Source: Pseudoalteromonas sp. OOF1S-7 (GTDB taxonomy: Bacteria > Pseudomonadota > Gammaproteobacteria > Enterobacterales > Alteromonadaceae). Taken from it: DNA of 64,000 nt. Position numbers and translations under genes: made by a program. The notes under the pieces were generated by a model that saw only the letters and a list, made by a program, of their open reading frames with translations, was not told the origin of the DNA and did not search any database. This document shows positions 17,358-25,466 of this stretch, piece after piece. Each line of letters starts with the position of its first letter. The first letter of the stretch is position 1. The stretch is from NCBI RefSeq assembly GCF_022347765.1, contig NZ_JAKRFZ010000003.1, positions 481,652 to 545,651 of the forward strand. The letters are read 5' to 3'.

Positions 17358-17800
17358 TGGCATCATTTACACTTTTTGTTGGCTCGGTATTTGGCAACGC
17401 TGAGAATCTGGCAGCAGAGGTTAAAAAAGACATTGAGCAGCAAGGTCACAGCGCAACCATTGCTGAGCCGCTGACTCTGGAGCAGGTGAAATCTGCAGAA
17501 AACTTACTGTTTATTTCCTCGACTACCGGACAAGGCGATATCCCGGAAAATCTGCTACCTTTAATATTGCAAATGCAAAGTCAGTTTCCCATGCTGACGG
17601 GGAAAACCGTAGGGGTTGTTGCCCTGGGTGACAGTAGTTACGGTGACACCTTTTGTGGTGCTGGACGCCAGATAGACGCCTTGATCCAGGAGCTCAACGC
17701 CACAGTGACCGAACCTCGGCTGGATGTAGACGCGTGCGAACACTTTGAGCCCTATGAAGCGGTAGCCCCCTGGCTGCAAAAGTGGCTGCAACATTTTTGA
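17357..17800 (+). CDS. yqcA: Flavodoxin YqcA (MioC-like)
   Basis: 147 aa short flavodoxin. The FMN phosphate loop reads GSVFGNAENLA (about residues 7-17). The aromatic-flanked FMN loops are SSTTGQGDIPENL and LGDSSYGDTFCGAG. The start ATG at 17357 overlaps the truC stop; an upstream extension in frame is part of truC. The gene follows truC as in E. coli. The redox partner is unknown. Confidence 0.92.
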   Translation: MASFTLFVGSVFGNAENLAAEVKKDIEQQGHSATIAEPLTLEQVKSAENLLFISSTTGQGDIPENLLPLILQMQSQFPMLTGKTVGVVALGDSSYGDTFCGAGRQIDALIQELNATVTEPRLDVDACEHFEPYEAVAPWLQKWLQHF

Positions 17801-17821
17801 TGAGTTCACGATGAGTAGTAT

Positions 17822-17847
17822 AAAAGCCGCTGATGTCAGCGGCTTTT
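17822..17847. terminator. Bidirectional terminator between yqcA and mltD
   Basis: AAAAGCCGCTGA (17822-17833) pairs perfectly with TCAGCGGCTTTT (17836-17847). A-tract and T-tract on the two sides allow it to end both converging transcripts. Confidence 0.9.
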
Positions 17848-17862
17848 CTATATCTAAATAGG

Positions 17863-19425
17863 CTATGAGCTTTTCACATCAACAGTCAGTTTTAACTTCT
17901 GGCCTGGCTGAAGATATTTCTGACCAGCAAGCTTATTCCACTTCACAATTTCACTGACGGTCAGGTTGAACTTGGCCGCGATCCGTGCCAGAGAATCCCC
18001 TTTGCGAACCTTGTAGGTAATGGTGCGCTCCGTGGTATTCGCGACGGGCTGAGAGGTTGTCTGACTCTGATAAATGGTGAGCTTCTGCCCGAGCTTCAGT
18101 ACGGCATTGGCCTTCAGTTTGTTCCATTTAGCAAGCTGCGCCACAGTAACGTCATATTCACGGCTGATATCCCATAAGGTATCTCCGCTGGTAACCGTAT
18201 GGGTTTTCTTGCTGCGCGTAGCCTTGTTCGCTGCACTGCGTACCGCATCCGGTAAATGTTCACTTTGCAACTCGCCATCGCTCAGTGGAACCAGCAGCTT
18301 TTGGCCAACCCGGATCATGTGTGAATCCAGTTTGTTAAGCGAGCGAATCGCACTGGTGCTGGTCGAAAACTTCCTGGCTATGACAGACAGGCTATCACCA
18401 CGGGCGACCGTGTAGTATTGCCAGCGCAGACGATCTTTGACTGGCGTATTAGCCAGGCGAGTCTGGAATATGTCTATTTTATCTGCCGGCAGTAACAAGG
18501 TGTGTGGACCGTTCGGATCGGTTGCCCAGCGGTTAAAGCCTGGGTTCAGGCGATATAGTTCAGTGAGTGACATATCGGCCATTTCGGCTGCGAGTGCCAA
18601 ATCGATTTGCGAACCCACTTCGACGGTATCAACGACCTGTGCGTTGATGATCTTATTCCACTTAACACTGAACTCGTCCTGACGTTTCAACAGATCAGAC
18701 AATGCCAGCAGCTTAGGCACATAGGCGGTGGTTTCGCGTGGCAGGTCCAAAGACCAGAAATCAGTGGGCAAGTGCTTTTTACGATTCTTACGAATGGCCT
18801 TGAGCAGTCGGCCTTCTCCAGAGTTATAAGCGGCAATGGCATTGAGCCAGTCGCCTTCCAGAGTTTTATGCAGGTAAGTGAGATAGTCCAGCGCCGCGCG
18901 GGTTGACTGAACGATGTCGCGACGACCGTCGTACCACCAGTTTTGCTTGAGGTCGAAGCGCTCGCCGGTTTGTGGCATAAATTGCCAAATTCCAGATGCG
19001 CTGCGGTGAGAATACCCGAACGGATCGAAGGCACTTTCTACGATTGGCAGCAGGGCAATTTCAATCGGCATTTCGCGTTTCTCTACTTCTTCAACAATAT
19101 AGTAAAGATAAGGCTCGGCGCGTTTTGAAATACGATCCAGATACGCCTGGTGGCGCTGATAATAGTTGCGCTCGGCGACCACAGGACGGTTTTGCGGCAC
19201 ATCAATAGACAGCTGATAGCGGATCCGCTCCCAAACGTCGTCAAACACCGGTGGCGGCTCATCGGCTTCCACGGGTTCCTGAATGGCACTCATCAGAGTG
19301 TCGCTGATCTCGGCCGGACTGGCATGATCCAGTTGTTCGGCTTGTTCAATTGTCGGGCTGTCGAACGTGGTTTGACAGCCGCTCAGCAGTGCTGATACTA
19401 ACAGCAGCAAGAGAGGCTTTTTCAT
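17863..19425 (-). CDS. mltD: Membrane-bound lytic murein transglycosylase D
   Basis: 520 aa lipoprotein; the lipobox LLSGC puts the lipidated Cys at residue 17. The SLT domain (about residues 105-240) has the catalytic Glu at residue 130 in LLPIVESAFDP, followed by SASGIWQFMPQTG and NAIAAYNSGEGR. Three LysM domains follow at about 340-385, 410-453 and 470-513, each with a GDSL/GDTL start and an N-K-L-centred second half. The enzyme cleaves peptidoglycan to 1,6-anhydromuropeptides. It lies beside gloB and near rnhA-dnaQ, the usual neighbourhood. Confidence 0.95.
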   Translation of the reverse strand: MKKPLLLLLVSALLSGCQTTFDSPTIEQAEQLDHASPAEISDTLMSAIQEPVEADEPPPVFDDVWERIRYQLSIDVPQNRPVVAERNYYQRHQAYLDRISKRAEPYLYYIVEEVEKREMPIEIALLPIVESAFDPFGYSHRSASGIWQFMPQTGERFDLKQNWWYDGRRDIVQSTRAALDYLTYLHKTLEGDWLNAIAAYNSGEGRLLKAIRKNRKKHLPTDFWSLDLPRETTAYVPKLLALSDLLKRQDEFSVKWNKIINAQVVDTVEVGSQIDLALAAEMADMSLTELYRLNPGFNRWATDPNGPHTLLLPADKIDIFQTRLANTPVKDRLRWQYYTVARGDSLSVIARKFSTSTSAIRSLNKLDSHMIRVGQKLLVPLSDGELQSEHLPDAVRSAANKATRSKKTHTVTSGDTLWDISREYDVTVAQLAKWNKLKANAVLKLGQKLTIYQSQTTSQPVANTTERTITYKVRKGDSLARIAAKFNLTVSEIVKWNKLAGQKYLQPGQKLKLTVDVKSS

Positions 19426-19528
19426 AAAACTCGGTCATTGATCCATGGTCAGGGTACGGTGCCGCAGAAAAATCCACAGCTAAAACCCGTCAATGTTAAC
19501 TGTTTCGTTGCAAAAATTAAAGCAGTGC

Positions 19529-20308
19529 CTAAAAATTATCCTTCCACTTTCTAAGCGCGGCAAACTTTTGCCAGTCTTCACTGCACTCGGTCTGCATGTC
19601 GGTCGGCATAGTGTCCAGCATGTGAGGCAGGCTTGCCCGCACAAAAGGGTTGATGCTCAACTCACGTGCAATAGTGGTGGGGAGTGTCGGCTGCGTTTGT
19701 ATGCGTTGTTGCTCGCCCCATTGCTGCCACTGGGTTATGTCTTCATTCTCTGGCTCTACTGCTGCGGCAAACGCCAGGTTGGCCTGAGTGTATTCATGTG
19801 TGCAGTAAATTTGGCATTGCGGGGGCAACTGGGATAGTTGTTGTAATGACTGCCACATTTGCTGCGGGCTGCCCTCAAACAAGCGGCCACAGCCTGCGCT
19901 GAACAGAGTATCGCCGGTAAATGCCAGCTCAGGGGTCAGGTAGCAGATGTGATCCAGCGTGTGCCCGGGTGTATGAGCAATGGTAAAATCCAGCCCGGCA
20001 ATGGTCACCCTATCACCGTCATTCAAAGGGTGTGTGATGCCATTAAAGGGCGTATTTTGCGGACCATATACCGGCAGCTCACCATAGTGTGCGCACAAAG
20101 AGGCGATACCATCGGTATGATCCCAGTGATGGTGTGTAACCAGGATCCCCGCTAACTGCTTCTGCTGTGCCGTGGCGAATTTAATGACAGGCTCACTTTG
20201 CCCCGGGTCAACAACCCACATCAGATTGCTATCTGGCGGACATATTGCCCAGATATAATTGTCACTGAAGGCCTTGATGGGGTGGATCTGCACTGCGACT
20301 TGCGCCAT
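19529..20308 (-). CDS. gloB: Hydroxyacylglutathione hydrolase (glyoxalase II)
   Basis: 259 aa, metallo-beta-lactamase fold. The metal motif THHHWDHTDG is at residues 58-67, AHTPGHTLDH and FTGDTLF follow, and the C-terminal HAGH domain carries CTHEYTQANLAFA and the glutathione-binding R-x-x-K-region at the end (LRKWKDNF). It hydrolyses S-lactoylglutathione to D-lactate and glutathione, the second step of methylglyoxal detoxification. The divergent methyltransferase gene starts 51 bases away. Confidence 0.95.
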   Translation of the reverse strand: MAQVAVQIHPIKAFSDNYIWAICPPDSNLMWVVDPGQSEPVIKFATAQQKQLAGILVTHHHWDHTDGIASLCAHYGELPVYGPQNTPFNGITHPLNDGDRVTIAGLDFTIAHTPGHTLDHICYLTPELAFTGDTLFSAGCGRLFEGSPQQMWQSLQQLSQLPPQCQIYCTHEYTQANLAFAAAVEPENEDITQWQQWGEQQRIQTQPTLPTTIARELSINPFVRASLPHMLDTMPTDMQTECSEDWQKFAALRKWKDNF

Positions 20309-20359
20309 AACTCATTGCTCTATAAAGTGAAGGTGTAACTAGTATAGCGAGTACATATC

Positions 20360-21112
20360 ATGAAACCAGCTCTAAGTTTTCAGCAAGGGCCCAAACCCTA
20401 TCAGTGGCAGGATTTTCCACATGGTGACTATGTGCGTGCAGGCATTGAGCGGCGAATGGCTAGCTGGTTACCACGCATGTTTGGTTACCATATGCTCAAA
20501 CTGGGCTGCCTGAGCGGCCAGCTGAACACTTCACAAAGCCCTATCAGCCATCAGATCTGTGTTGCACCTGAGGGAGAACATGTCGGGGTATTGGCTGAAA
20601 TTGACGAGTTGCCTTTCTACGAACATAGTGTAGACGCCTGCATTCTCAGTCAGTGTCTGGAATATCATTCTGACCCCCATCATATCTTGCGGGAGGCACA
20701 TCGTACGCTGATCCCGGGTGGCTATATCGTGATCAGTGGGTTTAATCCATTTAGCTTGTGTGGTTTGGCACACCTGTTGCCTTTTAGCAAAGAAAAGCTA
20801 CCCTGGTCCGGGCGCTTTTTTACGCCATCCCGGGTTAAGGATTGGCTGGATCTGCTGGGCTTTGAAATTCTTGCTGATGAGCGCTTTGTCCATGCTTCAC
20901 TGGCAAGAGGCTCACGTTTATCACGTTTTGCGCCCTGGCGACGCTTTTGTCGACATTATATGAAGCCCATGGGTAGTGTCTATTTGCTGGTGGCCCGAAA
21001 ACGGGTTGCGCCTTTAACGCCGATTAAGCCCAAATGGCATGCCCGTCCCAAATGGACGCCAGCAGTAAAAGGGGCGCGACTGAAACACAGCCGCAACCAG
21101 GAACAAGGTTAG
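20360..21112 (+). CDS. Class I SAM-dependent methyltransferase (YafS-like)
   Basis: 250 aa. The methyltransferase-11 core is at about residues 75-130: a motif I region that is weaker than usual (LGCLSGQL), then SVDACILSQCLEYHSDPHHILREAHRTLIPGGYIVISGFNPFSLCGL, which corresponds to motifs II-III. The tail is basic (KPKWHARPKWTPAVKG). By position between gloB and rnhA it corresponds to E. coli yafS. The substrate is unknown. It converges on rnhA with four bases between the stop codons. Confidence 0.88.
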   Translation: MKPALSFQQGPKPYQWQDFPHGDYVRAGIERRMASWLPRMFGYHMLKLGCLSGQLNTSQSPISHQICVAPEGEHVGVLAEIDELPFYEHSVDACILSQCLEYHSDPHHILREAHRTLIPGGYIVISGFNPFSLCGLAHLLPFSKEKLPWSGRFFTPSRVKDWLDLLGFEILADERFVHASLARGSRLSRFAPWRRFCRHYMKPMGSVYLLVARKRVAPLTPIKPKWHARPKWTPAVKGARLKHSRNQEQG

Positions 21113-21116
21113 ACGG

Positions 21117-21584
21117 CTATTCGCTCTGGTAGCCGGTATCTTCCAACAGGTCGTTGCCACCGGCGGCGTCGCGGGCCAGATCATCAACCAGTTCGTTGTA
21201 CTTATTACCAGCATGTCCCTTGACCCAGCGCCATTCAATGGTATGACGCTGCACGGCAGCATCCAGGCGTTGCCATAAGTCGACATTTTTAACCGGTTTT
21301 TTGGCGGCGGTTTTCCAGTTCCGTTTTTTCCAGTTTGCCAGCCAGGATTCAATGCCCTGTTTCACATACTGGCTGTCGGTATACAAAATTATCTGGCAGG
21401 GGCGCTTGAGGGTTTCTAGAGCGACAATGGCTGCCAGCATCTCCATGCGGTTGTTAGTGGTGAGCCGATATCCGGCGCTGAGGGTTTTTTCATGGCCCTG
21501 ATAACTGAGGTACACACCATAGCCGCCGGGTCCTGGATTGCCTAAGCAGGAGCCGTCGGTATAGATCTCTACGGATTTTTGCAC
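21117..21584 (-). CDS. rnhA: Ribonuclease HI
   Basis: 155 aa from the GTG at 21584 ([13 protein letters not shown]), which has AGGCGAA upstream and matches the family N-terminus; the frame stays open to 21716 but that part is not conserved. Catalytic residues are seen in [16 protein letters not shown] (Asp), [15 protein letters not shown] (Glu) and LYTDSQYV (Asp), with the basic handle region [16 protein letters not shown] and [17 protein letters not shown] near the end. It degrades RNA in RNA-DNA hybrids. It is divergent from dnaQ, as in E. coli. Confidence 0.96.
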   Translation of the reverse strand: MQKSVEIYTDGSCLGNPGPGGYGVYLSYQGHEKTLSAGYRLTTNNRMEMLAAIVALETLKRPCQIILYTDSQYVKQGIESWLANWKKRNWKTAAKKPVKNVDLWQRLDAAVQRHTIEWRWVKGHAGNKYNELVDDLARDAAGGNDLLEDTGYQSE

Positions 21585-21653
21585 GAATTCGCCTGTTTTT
21601 ATGTAAAATACTCCAATAGACGCTAACCATAGCAAAGTTAGGCAATCGACGAT

Positions 21654-22364
21654 ATGCATAAAAGACAAATAGTACTGGATACAGAAACCACGGGCATCGA
21701 CCCCAAAGAAGGTCACAGGATCATTGAGATCGGGTGTGTGGAATTAGTGAATCGTCGTCTGACCGGCAATAATTTTCACGTATATATCAACCCACAGCGT
21801 GGTATTGAAGAAGAAGCCATAGACGTTCACGGGATCACCAACGAGTTTTTGCGAGACAAGCCGTTTTTCCATCAGATTGCCCGGGAATTTTATGACTATA
21901 TTCAGGGCGCTGAGCTGGTGATCCACAATGCCCCGTTTGACGTCGGCTTTATGGACCATGAGTTTGCTATGCTAAACCAGGGGTTTGCAAAAACCCATGA
22001 TGTGTGTGAGGTCCTCGATACGCTGGTAATGGCGCGCAATTTGCATCCAGGTCAGAAGAATAGCCTTGATGCCTTGTGTCGTCGTTATGATATAGATAAC
22101 TCTAAGCGTACACTGCACGGCGCATTGCTGGATTCCGAGATCCTGTCGGATGTTTATCTGGCCATGACGGGCGGTCAGAAGAAGCTTAATCTGGCGCAGC
22201 ATAATGAACAGGCCCAGCAGGGCAGTGGTGGCACAATCCGTCGGTTAAGTGCCGAGCGTCCGCCGCTAAAAGTGGTGATGGCGAGTGCCGATGAGCTGGA
22301 CGCTCATGAAGCGCGCATGGAGCTGGTCAACAAAGCCAGTGGTCAGAGTTTGTGGCAGCAATAA
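21654..22364 (+). CDS. dnaQ: DNA polymerase III epsilon subunit (3'-5' exonuclease)
   Basis: 236 aa. DEDDh exonuclease motifs: Exo [11 protein letters not shown] near residue 7, Exo [11 protein letters not shown], and Exo III with [20 protein letters not shown], including the catalytic His and Asp. The C-terminal 50 residues hold the flexible segment that tethers epsilon to the alpha subunit. It supplies proofreading in the replicative polymerase. The divergent promoter region shared with rnhA is only 69 bases. Confidence 0.96.
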   Translation: MHKRQIVLDTETTGIDPKEGHRIIEIGCVELVNRRLTGNNFHVYINPQRGIEEEAIDVHGITNEFLRDKPFFHQIAREFYDYIQGAELVIHNAPFDVGFMDHEFAMLNQGFAKTHDVCEVLDTLVMARNLHPGQKNSLDALCRRYDIDNSKRTLHGALLDSEILSDVYLAMTGGQKKLNLAQHNEQAQQGSGGTIRRLSAERPPLKVVMASADELDAHEARMELVNKASGQSLWQQ

Positions 22365-22425
22365 CGGCTGCCAGGCTCAAAGTCAGTGTCAAAGAGAACG
22401 ATTAATTTATATGGGGTAAGATAAC

Positions 22426-23796
22426 ATGCGGATCGGCTTAGCAGGATTGATGTTATTATATAGCGCGTTTTTCAGCGCGATGACGATGGCCGAAACACCG
22501 CAAATTACGCTGCTTGAGCGAGACGGTAAAATCAATGAAATCCCACTGCTGGATAACCGCTTTCGCATTGACCACAATGTAAAGAAAATTACTCTGTTGT
22601 TTTTTCGTGCACCCGGAACACCCGCTGTGGTGCTGGTTAAACCCGATGGCAGCAAGTATTACGCCACACACGCCATTGGTGATGAAAAACTCGAATGGTA
22701 TGACGAAATAAGTTATGACCTGGTAATAGTGACGGATCCTATGCCCGGCCCCTGGCAGGTGTTAGGTCAGATCCGCCAGGACAGCCGGGTGATGGTATTA
22801 GGTGACATTGAATTACAGGTCGACCCCTTACCGCCGCTGATCTTTCGCGGTGAAATGCTGAAAATCCAGGGGCAAGTGACCAATGATGGCCTGCCTGTCG
22901 ACATTGGTTATTTCCGCGATGTGGTCACCCTCTATGTGGAGTTTGTCAGTACCAATAATGATCAATATGCTAACTTTGGTGCGGGCACACAGAGTGTGGC
23001 CGAGTTTAAAGATGATGGCCGTGAGTTTGATGAGCGTCCGCTTGATGGCATCTTTACCGGCGAATTCCGGCTCAACTTCCCAGCCGGCGAGTGGCAACCT
23101 GAGTTCTTCATAGAAACCCCCATTCTCAAGCGCCGTGTAGTGAAAGAGCCCATCATTATTGCAGAACCGCCCTTTTCTTTTGACTTGATGCTGGCCGGGC
23201 CGGAAGAATTTGAGCACCAGCTGACTATCCGGCTGGCCTCAGAGGTGGTGAAGCCCGCAACCGTGATCTTCCAGGGCAAGATTTTATATCCCAATGGTGA
23301 AGAGCAAATGTTTACCCTCAATGGGGAAGAACGTTTATACCGGCAGCTGGCCATTAAGAATTATGACTGGGGAAGATATAGTGTGGAGCTGTCAGCCTTT
23401 GGCGAAAACATCAATGGCCGTGAATTTATGGCGCGCCTGCCGGATTATAACTTTGAAATAGAGCGGCCCATTGAAAAGGTGCCTGAATTGCCCGAATCAG
23501 AGCGACCAACCCAACGCACGGTCACGGTGCCGGAACCTGAGCCTGGGCTCAGTACTGGCGCAATCGTAGCCATCGTGGTGGTGGGAAATTTGTTAATTTT
23601 ACTTCTGGGTTGGCTGGCTGTGCGTATTTTTGTACAGAAAAAGCCCATCAAGATCAAAATAAGCTTGCCCTTAGTCGGTAAGAAAAAGCAGTTAGATTTG
23701 GAAGAGTTAGAACAGGATAAAGAAAACTCGGGCAAACAGAGTTCAAAAAATGATAAATCAGCTGATATTTTGAACCTTTCGATGTCGGATGACTAA
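22426..23796 (+). CDS. TIGR03503-type membrane protein
   Basis: 456 aa. A signal peptide (to about residue 22, MTMAE) is followed by a large periplasmic all-beta region (about residues 25-375). One transmembrane helix lies at about residues 383-405 (GAIVAIVVVGNLLILLLGWLAV). A short cytosolic tail is basic (KKPIKIKISLPLVGKKK) then acidic (LDLEELEQDKE). The arrangement and the phrase GDIELQVDPLPPLIFRGE match the uncharacterised TIGR03503 family of Alteromonadales and Vibrionales. It resembles a von Willebrand-associated or adhesion module, but no function can be assigned. Confidence 0.78.
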   Translation: MRIGLAGLMLLYSAFFSAMTMAETPQITLLERDGKINEIPLLDNRFRIDHNVKKITLLFFRAPGTPAVVLVKPDGSKYYATHAIGDEKLEWYDEISYDLVIVTDPMPGPWQVLGQIRQDSRVMVLGDIELQVDPLPPLIFRGEMLKIQGQVTNDGLPVDIGYFRDVVTLYVEFVSTNNDQYANFGAGTQSVAEFKDDGREFDERPLDGIFTGEFRLNFPAGEWQPEFFIETPILKRRVVKEPIIIAEPPFSFDLMLAGPEEFEHQLTIRLASEVVKPATVIFQGKILYPNGEEQMFTLNGEERLYRQLAIKNYDWGRYSVELSAFGENINGREFMARLPDYNFEIERPIEKVPELPESERPTQRTVTVPEPEPGLSTGAIVAIVVVGNLLILLLGWLAVRIFVQKKPIKIKISLPLVGKKKQLDLEELEQDKENSGKQSSKNDKSADILNLSMSDD

Positions 23797-23823
23797 AAAT
23801 CCCCGATTTTTTCAAAAAAGGTG

Positions 23824-23852
23824 TTGACTCTTAAGGGGGGCATTCGTATTAT
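23824..23852 (+). promoter_or_regulatory. Strong promoter of the tRNA-Asp array
   Basis: TTGACT (23824-23829) and TATTAT (23847-23852) are separated by 17 bases, nearly the sigma-70 consensus. The following discriminator is GC-rich (CACGCCGC), typical of stable-RNA promoters under stringent control. Transcription should begin near 23859, about 45 bases before the first tRNA. Confidence 0.8.
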
Positions 23853-23903
23853 TCACGCCGCTGTCAGGGAGCACACCTGAACAGCAAGAGAACAAGATGC
23901 TGC

Positions 23904-23980
23904 GGAGTGGTAGTTCAGTTGGTTAGAATACCGGCCTGTCACGCCGGGGGTCGCGGGTTCGAGTCCCGTCCACTCCGCCA
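23904..23980 (+). tRNA. tRNA-Asp (GTC), copy 1
   Basis: 77 bases including encoded CCA. The acceptor stem GGAGTGG/CCACTCC, D-arm with AGTTGGTTAGAA, anticodon GTC in CCTGTCACG and T-arm GGTTCGAGTCC are all intact. Flanking clamp: AGAGAACAAG at 23887-23896 pairs 9 of 10 with CTTTTTCTCT at 23985-23994. Confidence 0.98.
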
Positions 23981-24007
23981 CTTACTTTTTCTCTATAAGC
24001 GCACGCT

Positions 24008-24084
24008 GGAGTGGTAGTTCAGTTGGTTAGAATACCGGCCTGTCACGCCGGGGGTCGCGGGTTCGAGTCCCGTCCACTCCGCCA
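24008..24084 (+). tRNA. tRNA-Asp (GTC), copy 2
   Basis: Identical to copy 1. Flanking clamp: ATAAGCG (23995-24001) and CGCTTAT (24087-24093), 7 bp perfect. Its 5' half begins on the base after the 3' clamp half of copy 1. Confidence 0.98.
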
Positions 24085-24111
24085 ATCGCTTATCCTGTGC
24101 CGTACTTCTTT

Positions 24112-24188
24112 GGAGTGGTAGTTCAGTTGGTTAGAATACCGGCCTGTCACGCCGGGGGTCGCGGGTTCGAGTCCCGTCCACTCCGCCA
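24112..24188 (+). tRNA. tRNA-Asp (GTC), copy 3
   Basis: Identical to copy 1. Flanking clamp: GTACTTCTT (24102-24110) and AAGAAGTAC (24197-24205), 9 bp perfect. Confidence 0.98.
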
Positions 24189-24223
24189 ACATCTTTAAGA
24201 AGTACACCGAGCTAAACCATCGT

Positions 24224-24300
24224 GGAGTGGTAGTTCAGTTGGTTAGAATACCGGCCTGTCACGCCGGGGGTCGCGGGTTCGAGTCCCGTCCACTCCGCCA
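24224..24300 (+). tRNA. tRNA-Asp (GTC), copy 4
   Basis: Identical to copy 1. Flanking clamp: CTAAACC (24212-24218) and GGTTTAG (24310-24316), 7 bp perfect, extendable to 10 bp with two G-U pairs. Confidence 0.98.
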
Positions 24301-24325
24301 TCTAGCCAGGGTTTAGTTTGGATTA

Positions 24326-24371
24326 TCAGATTCAATGTAATCTGAGTTTATGACAAAACGACGTCATTAAC
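24326..24371 (+). other. Two hairpins in the long spacer of the tRNA-Asp array
   Basis: TCAGATT (24326-24332) pairs with AATCTGA (24339-24345). Immediately after, GTTTATGAC (24346-24354) pairs with GTCATTAAC (24363-24371), with a single T-T mismatch. They fill the region between the clamp halves of copies 4 and 5. Confidence 0.7.
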
Positions 24372-24387
24372 ATCGTTATTTACTCGT

Positions 24388-24464
24388 GGAGTGGTAGTTC
24401 AGTTGGTTAGAATACCGGCCTGTCACGCCGGGGGTCGCGGGTTCGAGTCCCGTCCACTCCGCCA
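24388..24464 (+). tRNA. tRNA-Asp (GTC), copy 5
   Basis: Identical to copy 1. Flanking clamp: TTTACTCGT (24379-24387, directly abutting the tRNA) and ACGAGTAAA (24473-24481), 9 bp perfect. It is preceded by the longest spacer (87 bases). Confidence 0.98.
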
Positions 24465-24501
24465 ACATTTTAACGAGTAAAAAATTGCATTATATCTCTG
24501 C

Positions 24502-24578
24502 GGAGTGGTAGTTCAGTTGGTTAGAATACCGGCCTGTCACGCCGGGGGTCGCGGGTTCGAGTCCCGTCCACTCCGCCA
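24502..24578 (+). tRNA. tRNA-Asp (GTC), copy 6
   Basis: Identical to copy 1. Flanking clamp: TTATATC (24490-24496) and GATATAA (24582-24588), 7 bp perfect, plus two more G-C pairs beyond a bulged A. Confidence 0.98.
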
Positions 24579-24610
24579 TTTGATATAAGCATAAAAAGTC
24601 ATACCACTGC

Positions 24611-24687
24611 GGAGTGGTAGTTCAGTTGGTTAGAATACCGGCCTGTCACGCCGGGGGTCGCGGGTTCGAGTCCCGTCCACTCCGCCA
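24611..24687 (+). tRNA. tRNA-Asp (GTC), copy 7
   Basis: Identical to copy 1. Flanking clamp: ATAAAAAG (24591-24598) and CTTTTTAT (24688-24695), 8 bp perfect. No clear terminator follows. Confidence 0.98.
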
Positions 24688-25160
24688 CTTTTTATAAAGT
24701 TCAGTAAAACCCCTCCTGGTTATACTAATTCAGATTTCCTACTAAAATTATAATTTTTAAATGTACGTCTGGTTCAAACCAAAGCCTTTTATAAGACTCT
24801 AAATTAGAAATCTTTAATGTCGATTTGCTTGCACTATTAAACTTATCATAGCTATTGCGCTTCAACATATTATGCAAAAGGGTTGGGTGACTCTCGTGCT
24901 AAAAGTCCCAACAAGTTGCTTTTTTATTTCAGTGGTGAAGTAGCACAACAGTACAGGTACGTGTTATCTCTTACCCCTAGCCAAAAGTTAGCAAAATGGG
25001 ACTTTATAGGGGGTTGTTTGTATTGGCGTGTGGCTCTTCGTGCATTGATGTAATAATAATCTACTACCAGTTATTTACTTAGAATTTATTCCATGAGACG
25101 ATAAAGTCATTGTTTTATAGTCCATTTTTCGTTTTTTTCCGATATTTTGGAAGGGAAGAA
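24688..25160. other. AT-rich gene-free stretch after the tRNA array
   Basis: About 470 bases, visibly more AT-rich than the backbone. I see no convincing gene, no integrase, no repeat of the tRNA 3' end and no strong terminator. It marks the left edge of an accessory patch that runs to about 26.2 kb. Confidence 0.5.
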
Positions 25161-25466
25161 ATGAGCGGTTGCCAAATCGCAGCAGAGGGTATAATGAACG
25201 GCATTTATTACAGGAATACATGTACGAATATACCCAACTGGGTAAGTAACACGCATGAACGTCATCCAGTCGGGTACGCATATGAAACAGATACTCATTT
25301 TGTTCATTTCTATGGCAAGGAAAAAAGTCTAAATACAATTTCTGTTGGGCTTACAGTTATTGAAGCGAAGTCAGGTACTTTAAATGAATGGGTTACTAGA
25401 GTATTTGGCGCTGAGGGTATAAAAAGTATGTCCTTACCTATCGGGAGTTCAATTCAAGGTATATGA
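25161..25466 (+). CDS. Hypothetical protein, probable N-terminal part of an interrupted gene
   Basis: 101 aa from ATG 25161, which is preceded by a very strong GGAAGGGAAGAA ribosome site. It contains several Tyr, His and Asn residues (ETDTHFVHFYGKEKSL) and no signal or membrane segment. No family is recognised. It ends at TGA 25464-25466, and the same frame then stays open for another 241 codons, where no good start codon exists. The simplest reading is one gene of about 340 codons with an in-frame TGA; two coupled genes remain possible. Composition is AT-rich, suggesting transfer. Confidence 0.5.
   Translation: MSGCQIAAEGIMNGIYYRNTCTNIPNWVSNTHERHPVGYAYETDTHFVHFYGKEKSLNTISVGLTVIEAKSGTLNEWVTRVFGAEGIKSMSLPIGSSIQGI

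Noticed and set aside
21585..21716. N-terminal extension of RNase HI
   Set aside because: The extra 44 residues are hydrophobic and not in the family; GTG at 21584 has a ribosome site and gives the expected N-terminus.
23904..24687. CRISPR-like array of seven 77-base repeats
   Set aside because: The repeats are complete tRNA-Asp genes with CCA and GTC anticodon; spacers are irregular and carry leader-trailer pairing, and no cas genes are present.
25464..25466. TGA as a selenocysteine codon
   Set aside because: No SECIS-like stem-loop is evident just downstream, and the family is unknown; a nonsense mutation is simpler.
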